Position numbers and translations under genes: made by a program | Notes under the pieces: model-generated | Told to the model about the DNA's origin: nothing | What the model saw: the letters and a program-made list of their open reading frames with translations, nothing else | The model's database searches: none | Shown: piece by piece, positions 8,232 to 13,605 of the stretch | Numbering within the stretch: position 1 is the stretch's first letter | Layout of the letters: every line of letters begins with the position of its first letter | Source: Thiobacillus sp. | GTDB taxonomy: Bacteria; Pseudomonadota; Gammaproteobacteria; Burkholderiales; Thiobacillaceae | Assembly: GCA_024710445.1 (NCBI GenBank) | Contig: JANJUT010000164.1 | Coordinates: 1 to 15,745 of the forward strand | Length of the DNA: 15,745 nt | Reading direction: 5' to 3'

Positions 8232-9449
8232 ATGAAAACCTACCTCGTCGGCGGCGCGGTACGGGATCGCTTGTTGGGCTTGCCGGTGGCTGATCGCGAT
8301 TATGTCGTGGTCGGTGCAACACCGGAGCAGATGCTGGCGCAGGGATTCCAGCCCGTCGGCAAGGACTTCCCCGTCTTTCTGCATCCGCAGACCCACGCCG
8401 AATATGCGCTGGCGCGCACCGAACGCAAGTCAGGACACGGCTACAAGGGTTTCAAGGTGTATGCGGCCCCCGAGGTGACGCTGGAAGAAGATTTGCAGCG
8501 ACGCGACCTCACCATCAATGCCATCGCCGAAAGCGAGAGCGGCGAACTGGTCGATCCGTACGGTGGGCAGCACGATCTGGACGCGCGGGTTTTTCGCCAT
8601 GTGAGCGACGCGTTTGCCGAAGATCCGGTTCGTATTCTCAGAGTGGCGCGTTTTGCCGCCCGCTTCATCGATTTTTCGATTGCGCCCGAGACCCTGGCCC
8701 TGATGCGGCAGATGGTCGACGCTGGCGAAGTGGATGCGCTGGTGCCCGAGCGGGTATGGCAGGAGGTGGCGCGCGGCCTGATGGAAGCCCGGCCTTCGCG
8801 CATGTTCCATGCCTTGCGTGACTGCGCTGCGCTGGAGCGTTTGTTTCCCGAGATCGACCGATTGTTCGGCGTGCCGCAACCGCCGCAACATCATCCCGAG
8901 ATCGACACTGGCGTGCACGTCATGCGGGTCGTCGACTGGGCGGCACAGCAGGGTTTCAGCTTGCCGGTTCGGTTTGCGGCATTGACGCATGACCTTGGCA
9001 AGGGCGTGACGCCGCCCGAACTCTGGCCCAAACATCACGGCCACGAAGCCAAAGGTGTGGACCTGGTACGCACGCTCAGCGAGCGCATTCGGGTGCCTGC
9101 GGATTGCCGTGAGCTTGCAGTTGCGGTTGCACGCGACCATGGGAATGTCCATCGTGCACTGGAACTGCGCGCTGCCACGATCGTCGAGTTGCTGGAGCGG
9201 GTGGATGCGTTCCGGCGTCCGGATCGCTTCAGCGAGTTGTTGCAGGCATGCGAATGCGATTTTCGCGGGCGTCCCGGTTATGAATCGAGGGATTATCCAC
9301 CGCCGGTCTACCTTGAACAGGCCCTCGCCGTGGCGCGTGGCGTAGATGCCGGGGCGGTCGCGCGAAGTGCCAGCCCCGACAAGATTCGGGAAGCCATATT
9401 TCGTGCCCGGGTCGAGGCGGTCGATGGCTGGCGCAAGCAGCAAGCCTGA
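8232..9449 (+). CDS. cca: CCA tRNA nucleotidyltransferase with HD domain (multifunctional CCA protein)
   Basis: A 405-aa enzyme that adds or repairs the 3'-CCA end of tRNAs without a template. The class II nucleotidyltransferase head shows VGGAVRDRLLGLPVADRD with the metal-binding pair D21/D23. RRDLTINAIAE and EDPVRILRVARFAAR follow, then the PERVWQEV motif. After residue 220 comes an HD phosphohydrolase domain with ALTHDLGKG (H253/D254) and HHGHEAKG, as in the E. coli protein that has added phosphatase and 2',3'-cyclic phosphodiesterase activity. Similarity to E. coli Cca can be followed along nearly the whole length. The ATG at 8232 is 14 bp after the epimerase stop, without a clear Shine-Dalgarno, which suggests coupled translation. 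It converges on the small His-rich gene with a 14-bp gap, and no terminator is visible between them. Confidence 0.97.
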   Translation: MKTYLVGGAVRDRLLGLPVADRDYVVVGATPEQMLAQGFQPVGKDFPVFLHPQTHAEYALARTERKSGHGYKGFKVYAAPEVTLEEDLQRRDLTINAIAESESGELVDPYGGQHDLDARVFRHVSDAFAEDPVRILRVARFAARFIDFSIAPETLALMRQMVDAGEVDALVPERVWQEVARGLMEARPSRMFHALRDCAALERLFPEIDRLFGVPQPPQHHPEIDTGVHVMRVVDWAAQQGFSLPVRFAALTHDLGKGVTPPELWPKHHGHEAKGVDLVRTLSERIRVPADCRELAVAVARDHGNVHRALELRAATIVELLERVDAFRRPDRFSELLQACECDFRGRPGYESRDYPPPVYLEQALAVARGVDAGAVARSASPDKIREAIFRARVEAVDGWRKQQA

Positions 9450-9463
9450 GGTACGCAGTGGGT

Positions 9464-9847
9464 TTAATCATGACTGCGGTAGTCGCGGTGCCCCCGGTGG
9501 CTGCCCCGGCGATCATCGTCCCGGTCATCGCGATACTTCTTCCATTTGTGGCGCTTATCCCAGCCATGTCCGTAGTCACGGTAGTGATAGACATGATGAA
9601 CCTGGTGTCTGGGGGGCAGCACGATGGTATGACTGGGCCGGTATGTCGTGTGGGTCCAGTAATGGTTGCCGCCGCTTTCGTACAGCACGCGGAAACCGTC
9701 ATGGTGGCGACTGCCGAACGAGATGCTGAAGTGGGGCTCGACCGAGATCACGCGGCCGGTGTCATGGCCGTAATCGTAACTGCCGTGGGCCATGGCGGTG
9801 CCTGAGGTGGCCAGCAAGATGGCTGCAATCAATAGGGTGCGTAACAT
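9464..9847 (-). CDS. Small exported His/Tyr/Arg-rich basic protein, function unknown
   Basis: A 127-aa protein I do not recognise as a named family. Residues 1-20 form a clear signal peptide (LLIAAILLATSGTAMA, cleavage before H21). The mature part has about 17 histidines in 107 residues, many tyrosines, and a strongly charged C-terminus of K, R, D and H (KWKKYRDDRDDDRRG and on). A more ordered middle (about 30-85) carries GRVISVEPHFSISFGSRHH and TYRPSHTIVLPP, which look like beta strands. Histidine density suggests metal or polyanion binding in the periplasm, but that is inference. The start is supported by a strong ribosome binding site, AGGAG at 9859-9855, 7 nt before the ATG. It is the third gene of a minus-strand cassette, 42 bp behind the glycine-zipper gene, and ends 14 bp from the cca stop. 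Confidence 0.8.
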   Translation of the reverse strand: MLRTLLIAAILLATSGTAMAHGSYDYGHDTGRVISVEPHFSISFGSRHHDGFRVLYESGGNHYWTHTTYRPSHTIVLPPRHQVHHVYHYRDYGHGWDKRHKWKKYRDDRDDDRRGSHRGHRDYRSHD

Positions 9848-9874
9848 GGCATTTCTCCTTTCGGATTCAAGCGG

Positions 9875-9888
9875 GTGCCTTAAGGCAC
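9875..9888. repeat. Perfect 14-bp palindrome between two exported-protein genes
   Basis: GTGCCTTAAGGCAC is self-complementary and begins one base after the stop codon of the glycine-zipper gene. As RNA it could form a 5-bp stem with a TTAA loop. There is no T-run on either side, so it is not a complete intrinsic terminator. It could be an intercistronic hairpin or a dimeric protein site, or chance. Confidence 0.7.
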
Positions 9889-9889
9889 G

Positions 9890-10474
9890 TTAATCGTTCC
9901 AGTCGTTGCGGCTGCTGTTCCAGCGTCCGCCGCGCTGATCGTCGGCCACGGAAAAGCTCACATTCAGGGTCAGCCACTTGCCGGGGTCGTAGGGCAGGCG
10001 GGTGCTGTATTCGCGATCGCCGTAGCGGTAGCGCACGTCGTAGCCGCTGATCACCTGGCGATAGTTGTCCTGCACGCGGCACTGCTCCACCTGGCGTGGG
10101 CGCGATTCGTAGCGGGTACCGCCGTCGTTCCAGCGATCGCCCACTACGGCGCCGGTCGCGGCACCGACAGCGGCTGCGGCCACTTTGCCGTTGCCCTTGC
10201 CGAAGGTGGAGCCGATCAGGCCGCCGGCAATGGCGCCAAGTACTGCGCCGCCGGTATTGTTGCCGTCGCGATAGCTGCGGGTTTCGTGGCCCACTGTTTC
10301 GGTCCAGCATTCGCGGCGCGGTTCGTTGATCGATTCGTAGACCGGCGTACTGGCTACGACGCGGGCACGGGTAGTGAAGCCATCACCCTCGCCACGGCCG
10401 TGGCCAGCCTGGGCAACGCCACTCACGGCGAGCAGTGAAGCAATCAGGGTGGTGTTGAATATGCGTGTTTTCAT
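9890..10474 (-). CDS. Exported glycine-zipper 2TM-domain protein
   Basis: A 194-aa protein of the broad group carrying a glycine zipper 2TM domain (the rickettsial 17-kDa surface antigen-like domain). The signal peptide is residues 1-23 (ending GVAQA, no lipobox cysteine, so not a lipoprotein by sequence). The conserved ARVVASTPVYESINEPRREC region follows, then the zipper at about 75-112, two glycine- and alanine-rich hairpin helices with G every three to four residues (GGAVLGAIAGGLIG and AAVGAATGAVVGD). After the zipper comes a conserved tail with CRVQDNYRQVISGYDVRYRY and YDPG. C56 and C132 flank the zipper and could pair. Proteins of this type sit in the outer envelope, but their function is not settled. 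The start at 10474 is backed by AGGAG at 10486-10482, 7 nt upstream. It lies 33 bp behind the 96-aa exported gene and is probably in one operon with it. Confidence 0.87.
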   Translation of the reverse strand: MKTRIFNTTLIASLLAVSGVAQAGHGRGEGDGFTTRARVVASTPVYESINEPRRECWTETVGHETRSYRDGNNTGGAVLGAIAGGLIGSTFGKGNGKVAAAAVGAATGAVVGDRWNDGGTRYESRPRQVEQCRVQDNYRQVISGYDVRYRYGDREYSTRLPYDPGKWLTLNVSFSVADDQRGGRWNSSRNDWND

Positions 10475-10507
10475 GTTTACTCTCCTTGTAGATCGGTTGA
10501 ATTCGTT

Positions 10508-10798
10508 TTAGCGACGGCCGCGTGAACGACTGTCTTCTTCAATGCGTTCCCGCTGGCGACGCTCGTAGCCGTAACCGTAGCCTTGCGGTTCCTCGCGCCC
10601 GGCTTCATCGCCGGGTTTGCCGCGCTTGTCTTTTTTGGCATTGCGGCTAGCGTCCTGGTTGTAGCGGGCATCGTCGCCCCGGTCGTTCCTGGCCACGATG
10701 AACGCGTCCGCCAAATAATCCGGAGCCGCCTGAACCGGGGCTGCCACAGCCAGTCCCAATACGGCCAGTCCAAAAATCCAGGTTTGCTGTGTCTTCAT
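10508..10798 (-). CDS. Small exported charged protein, function unknown
   Basis: A 96-aa protein with a signal peptide at residues 1-24 (WIFGLAVLGLAVAAPVQA, cleavage before APDYL). The mature 72 residues are highly polar, rich in R, D, E, K and G, with a GYGYGYERRQRER stretch near the end and no cysteine. It looks largely disordered and I recognise no domain. The ATG at 10798 is chosen because GGAG lies 6 nt upstream and the signal peptide starts there. An ATG at 10810 is in frame but contains that ribosome binding site. The frame is open much further upstream, across the spacer and into ompR on the other strand, but that part is only the antisense of another gene. It is the first gene of the three-gene exported cassette, and its promoter must lie in the 153-bp spacer shared with ompR. 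Confidence 0.75.
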   Translation of the reverse strand: MKTQQTWIFGLAVLGLAVAAPVQAAPDYLADAFIVARNDRGDDARYNQDASRNAKKDKRGKPGDEAGREEPQGYGYGYERRQRERIEEDSRSRGRR

Positions 10799-10868
10799 CG
10801 TTGTCTCCATGTGGGTGGTTGCGTTGCTTCGCTTCCATGCTTCGCAGTCTGGTTGAGGAAAGTAAGTG

Positions 10869-10908
10869 CACTGTTTCACGCAAGGGTGATTTTGTAACAG
10901 TGTGTAAC
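10869..10908. promoter_or_regulatory. Candidate response-regulator operator between ompR and the exported-protein cassette
   Basis: TGTAAC occurs twice, at 10893-10898 and 10903-10908, exactly one helical turn (10 bp) apart in the same orientation. A weaker copy, TGTTTC, lies two turns upstream at 10872-10877. In addition CACTGTT (10869-10875) is the reverse complement of AACAGTG (10896-10902). OmpR/PhoB-family regulators bind tandem direct repeats at 10-11 bp spacing. The second repeat is centred about 46 bp before the proposed ompR transcription start, a usual place for an activator. Which regulator binds here is inference. Confidence 0.5.
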
Positions 10909-10936
10909 CGGTTGGGGAATAGGCACCTGTTTGCGC

Positions 10937-10945
10937 TGCTATAGT
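10937..10945 (+). promoter_or_regulatory. Extended -10 promoter for ompR, consistent with a leaderless mRNA
   Basis: TGCTATAGT is an extended -10 element: TG plus one base plus TATAGT, with five of six bases matching TATAAT. The end of the hexamer is 7 bp from the A of the ompR ATG at 10952, which is the normal distance to a transcription start. No Shine-Dalgarno sequence precedes the ATG and no clear -35 lies at 16-18 bp. This fits activator-dependent, leaderless expression. Confidence 0.5.
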
Positions 10946-10951
10946 TGCCGC

Positions 10952-11665
10952 ATGGAAAAAGACACGATTTATGTGACGGACGATGACCCCGGCATCCGTG
11001 AGCTGGTGGCCGAATACCTGACCAGCCAGGGCTATGCCGTGGAGACCGCCGGGGATGCAATCTCGCTGGACCGCTTGCTGGCCAGACGATTGCCCGACCT
11101 GCTGGTGCTCGACTGGATGATGCCGGGCGAGGATGGCTTGTCGATTGCCCGCCGCCTGCGTGCACAGCCCGGCTTTCCCCCCATCATCATGCTGTCGGCC
11201 AGGGGCGAAGACATCGACCGCATCATCGGCCTGGAAGTCGGTGCCGACGATTACCTGCCCAAGCCGTTTAATCCACGCGAACTGCTGGCGCGGATTCGGG
11301 CGGTGATGCGGCGACAGGGGGGTGTGGTTGCGACCACTGCCACTGATACGTCCAAACGCTTCCAGTTTGGCCCGTTCAGCGTCAACCTGGATGCCCGCAC
11401 CCTGACTCGTGACGGCGCCGAGATCACCCTGACCACGGGTGAATACGAATTGCTGGAAATCTTCGTCACCCACGCCAACCGGGCGCTGTCGCGTGACTGG
11501 CTGATGGACCAGTTGCGCGGATTCGAGCGCGATCCGTTCGACCGCAGCATCGACGTGCGGGTGAATCGCCTGCGCAAGAAAATCGAGGATGACCCGGCCA
11601 GCCCGGCCTATATCCGGACCCAGCGCGGGCAGGGCTATCTGTTCGTGCCACAGGGTAAAGGGTGA
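10952..11665 (+). CDS. ompR: OmpR-type response regulator
   Basis: A 237-aa cytoplasmic transcription factor with an N-terminal receiver and a C-terminal winged-helix domain. The acidic pocket is D10/D11/D12, the phosphoacceptor is D54 in VLDWMMPGEDG, the switch residue is S82 and the conserved lysine is K104 in PKPFNPRELLARIRAV. The last stretch is almost the same as in E. coli OmpR. The DNA-binding domain (about 138-234) shows LTTGEYELLEIFVTH, then SRDWLMDQLRG, and the recognition region RSIDVRVNRLRKKIEDDP, closed by the wing QRGQGYLFVP. Length fits OmpR (239 aa). The ATG at 10952 puts the receiver start at the usual place; the frame is open seven codons further up but across the proposed -10 element. 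The stop overlaps the GTG of the kinase gene by the GTGA arrangement. It is divergent from the exported-protein cassette, which is a natural target. Confidence 0.95.
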   Translation: MEKDTIYVTDDDPGIRELVAEYLTSQGYAVETAGDAISLDRLLARRLPDLLVLDWMMPGEDGLSIARRLRAQPGFPPIIMLSARGEDIDRIIGLEVGADDYLPKPFNPRELLARIRAVMRRQGGVVATTATDTSKRFQFGPFSVNLDARTLTRDGAEITLTTGEYELLEIFVTHANRALSRDWLMDQLRGFERDPFDRSIDVRVNRLRKKIEDDPASPAYIRTQRGQGYLFVPQGKG

Positions 11666-12948
11666 AGCGCCTCACTCATTCCCTGTTCGCCCGCACCGCG
11701 CTGACCTTGGCGCTGTCATTTGTCGTGTTTCAGGCGGCAGCGTTCTGGGTGGTGTATCGAACCCTGATCGTCCCGGTGGCGGAGCGTTCGGCCGACGATC
11801 TGGCCGGATTGATCGTGCTGTCGGCGCAAACCTGGGTGGAACTGCCGCCGCAGACCCGTATCGCCTTTGAACGCGAACTGGCGCGTCGCCATGGCCTGCG
11901 TCTGACGACGGTGGATGTCGGGGCAACGGTGACCGCGCCCCGGTTTGCATTCCGCAAGCAGATCGAGTCGGCACTGAGCAGCCGGGTGGGAGAGCCCATC
12001 GTACTGCGTGGCGTGCCGGGCACACGGGCGGCGTGGCTGGATATTCCGGTGGGCGGTCATGACCTGCACGCCGGATTTTTCCCCGACCGTTATGCGGTCC
12101 AGCCACCTTTGGCAGCCATTGCCGTGGTGGCATTGGGTACTTTCCTGAGCTTGCTGACGGCACTGTTTCTGGTGCGGCGCATCACCGTGCCGCTGGCGCG
12201 TGTGGCCTCTGCTGCCAGCCAGGTGGGGGCGGGCGAACTGCCCGAGCCTTTGCCGGAAACCGGTCCGGCGGAACTGGCCGAGCTGGCCCGCCGTTTCAAT
12301 ACCATGGCGGCCGAAGTGCGCGATCTGCTGGATAACCGCACGACCTTGCTGGCGGGGATTTCGCACGATCTGCGTACCCCGATGACGCGTTTGCAGCTCA
12401 ATCTGGAAATGCTGCGCGATGATCCCAGCCCGGCCCGCATCGACCGGGCCGTGTCCGATCTGGCCGACATGAACAGGCTGATCAGCGGCTATCTTGAACT
12501 GGCGCGCACCACCCGGCCCGAAGCCCTGCAGCGCTTCGATCTGGCCGGGTTGCTGGATGAGGTGGCGGATGAGGCCGGTCTGGCCTGGTCGGGCGCGGCG
12601 CCGTGCGAGGTCGAGGCAGGCCGCTTGACGGTGCGGCAGATCGTGGCCAATCTGATCCAGAATGCGCAGCGTTACGGTGGTGATACGCCGGTTGAACTGG
12701 CGCTGGAACGGGGAAAAGCGATGGTGCGGGTGATCGTGCGCGATAGCGGCCCGGGTATCCCCGACGATCAGCTGGAAAAGGTATTCAGGCCGTTTTACCG
12801 GCTGGAAAGTTCGCGTTCGCAGGCAACGGGTGGCACCGGGCTGGGGCTGGCAATTGTGCGCCAGCTGGCGGAAACGAATGGCTGGAAGGTGAAGTTGCAG
12901 AATCGCCCGCAAGGCGGGCTGGAGGCCGTGCTGGAATTGCGCGCTTGA
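11662..12948 (+). CDS. envZ: EnvZ-type sensor histidine kinase
   Basis: A 428-aa inner-membrane kinase and phosphatase partner of the OmpR-type regulator. TM1 is at about 13-32. A periplasmic sensor of about 115 residues follows, then TM2 at about 150-171. A HAMP linker runs at about 172-225, and the dimerisation/phosphotransfer helix has GISHDLRTPMTRLQLN with phosphoacceptor H235, very close to EnvZ. The ATPase domain has the N box NLIQNAQRYGG (N334), G1 box DSGPGIPDD, F box FRPFYRLESSRS and G2 box GTGLGLAIV. The start is GTG at 11662, overlapping the ompR stop, so the two proteins are translationally coupled. No catalytic residue is missing. The periplasmic part gives no hint of the signal. 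It converges, with only a 4-bp gap, on the micro-gene pair that follows on the other strand. Confidence 0.94.
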   Translation: MKRLTHSLFARTALTLALSFVVFQAAAFWVVYRTLIVPVAERSADDLAGLIVLSAQTWVELPPQTRIAFERELARRHGLRLTTVDVGATVTAPRFAFRKQIESALSSRVGEPIVLRGVPGTRAAWLDIPVGGHDLHAGFFPDRYAVQPPLAAIAVVALGTFLSLLTALFLVRRITVPLARVASAASQVGAGELPEPLPETGPAELAELARRFNTMAAEVRDLLDNRTTLLAGISHDLRTPMTRLQLNLEMLRDDPSPARIDRAVSDLADMNRLISGYLELARTTRPEALQRFDLAGLLDEVADEAGLAWSGAAPCEVEAGRLTVRQIVANLIQNAQRYGGDTPVELALERGKAMVRVIVRDSGPGIPDDQLEKVFRPFYRLESSRSQATGGTGLGLAIVRQLAETNGWKVKLQNRPQGGLEAVLELRA

Positions 12949-12952
12949 GTCT

Positions 12953-13117
12953 TCAGGTGCAGTTCGCAGCGTTGGCGGCGGTGCGGCGCAGCACCCGGAA
13001 CTCGATGAACAGCAGCGTCAGGCTGAACATCGACATACGGCAGGTGCTGCCGCTGAAAAATCCCAGTGGAGAACAGGACAGGTTGAAGCTCACGCTGGTG
13101 TTTCTACCTACTTGCAT
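12953..13117 (-). CDS. Micro-protein B (54 aa), paralogue of the upstream 50-aa protein, function unknown
   Basis: A 54-aa open frame on the minus strand whose ATG lies two bases after the stop of the 50-aa gene (TGA, CA, ATG). It therefore has no ribosome binding site of its own and is probably read by coupled re-initiation. Its sequence is clearly related to the upstream protein: from R27 onward RMSMFSLTLLFIEF aligns without gaps to RMSLTSLSLLFIQF, with about 12 of 22 positions identical. Further up, QVGRN and NLSCSPL match QFGQN and ELSHTPF. Similarity shows at the DNA level too. The C-terminal half is hydrophobic then basic (RVLRRTAANAA), suggesting a membrane-associated or amphipathic peptide. 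I know no family for it. The paralogy is the main reason to accept it as a gene. It ends 4 bp from the envZ stop on the other strand. Confidence 0.65.
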   Translation of the reverse strand: MQVGRNTSVSFNLSCSPLGFFSGSTCRMSMFSLTLLFIEFRVLRRTAANAANCT

Positions 13118-13177
13118 TGTCAGATGGCCGGTTGACGTGCGAACAATGAAAACTGAATGAACAGCAGCGACAGGCTG
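13005..13177. repeat. Direct repeat copies within the micro-gene pair
   Basis: The 21 bases at 13005-13025 and at 13157-13177 differ at one position only (T against A), 152 bp apart. They encode, on the minus strand, the SLxLLFI core of the two micro-proteins. This is the best-preserved trace of a tandem gene duplication. Confidence 0.8.
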
Positions 13178-13272
13178 GTTAGGCTCATGCGTTCGGTCTG
13201 GCCATGAAACCAGGAGAAAGGTGTGTGGCTGAGTTCGAGTACCAGTTGGTTTTGGCCGAATTGCAGTTTCAT
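13120..13272 (-). CDS. Micro-protein A (50 aa), first of a coupled paralogous pair, function unknown
   Basis: A 50-aa open frame starting at ATG 13272 with a strong Shine-Dalgarno, AAGGAG at 13284-13279, 6 nt upstream. The frame is open further 5' but the ribosome binding site and the match to the second copy fix this start. The protein begins MKLQFGQNQLVLELS, continues TPFSWFHGQTERMS and ends in a hydrophobic half with SLTSLSLLFIQFSLFARQ, too short and too mixed to be a confident membrane helix (about residues 31-44). No signal peptide, cysteine or known motif is present. The next gene, two bases after its stop, encodes a paralogue. Two diverged copies that both keep an open frame and the core residues suggest selection at the protein level. 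I do not recognise the family; a small membrane-associated or regulatory peptide is one possibility, not more. Confidence 0.68.
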   Translation of the reverse strand: MKLQFGQNQLVLELSHTPFSWFHGQTERMSLTSLSLLFIQFSLFARQPAI

Positions 13273-13420
13273 GATGTGCTCCTTGATCGGGGTGGGTTGC
13301 CTGAATACTTGCAACGCCTGTGCCACCCTGATGGGTCTGGGGCGGGCACAAAAAAACGTCAATAAAACAAGGCGCTGAGAACGCGTGCCGAAAAAGGTCA
13401 CCTGAATGGGGACGGTAACT

Positions 13421-13436
13421 TGACGGAAAACCGTCA
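13421..13436. repeat. Short perfect hairpin TGACGG-AAAA-CCGTCA
   Basis: A 6-bp perfect stem with a four-base loop. GACGGT at 13411-13416 can pair alternatively with ACCGTC at 13430-13435, so two exclusive foldings exist. No T-run follows, so it is not a standard terminator. It could be an operator or chance. Confidence 0.5.
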
Positions 13437-13528
13437 TCCCGTGTCGAAGTGACAAACAGCCGGCAGGGTGAATGGTCCATCCTGATCCCGCGCCAGGGCG
13501 TGCTGGCCCCAGGACGGGCCCGCTTCCA

Positions 13529-13556
13529 TTGTCCGAAGGCGGGTCCAAGGTAGAAT
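13529..13556 (+). promoter_or_regulatory. Sigma70-type promoter for the ABC-F gene
   Basis: TTGTCC (13529-13534, four of six) is followed after 16 bp by TAGAAT (13551-13556, five of six). The start would be near 13563, leaving a leader of about 43 nt before the ATG at 13606. No strong Shine-Dalgarno was seen in that leader. Confidence 0.5.
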
Positions 13557-13605
13557 CCGGCTTTGCGATTTAAGTGGTGCGTGTTCTGCGTGCCGCATCC
13601 TGTAC

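Larger units (their letters stand above)
13273..13605. other. 333-bp intergenic region between the micro-gene pair and the ABC-F gene
   Basis: No convincing gene. It contains the ribosome binding site of the 50-aa gene at its left edge and a run of seven A at 13350-13356. A perfect hairpin lies at 13421-13436, a second short one (GGCCC/GGGCC) at 13505-13520, and the ABC-F promoter at 13529-13556. I could not find a well-matched promoter for the minus-strand micro-genes; TTGACG at 13363-13358 is a reasonable -35 but lacks a -10 at the right distance. A small RNA cannot be excluded. Confidence 0.6.

Noticed and set aside
7084..8322. 412-codon minus-strand open frame opposite the epimerase
   Set aside because: Antisense of a recognised Rossmann protein. 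No start context, and it spans both gene borders.
10799..11473. Upstream extension of the 96-aa exported protein to 321 codons
   Set aside because: The extra part is the antisense of ompR and the regulatory spacer. The signal peptide and ribosome binding site fix the start at 10798.
13505..13520. GGCCC/GGGCC hairpin as a terminator
   Set aside because: 5-bp stem only and no T-run. It lies just before the ABC-F promoter, in GC-rich sequence where such pairs arise by chance.
13472..13573. Possible 33-aa plus-strand gene before the ABC-F gene
   Set aside because: It overlaps the likely ABC-F promoter, is rich in G and P, has a badly spaced ribosome binding site, and resembles nothing known.
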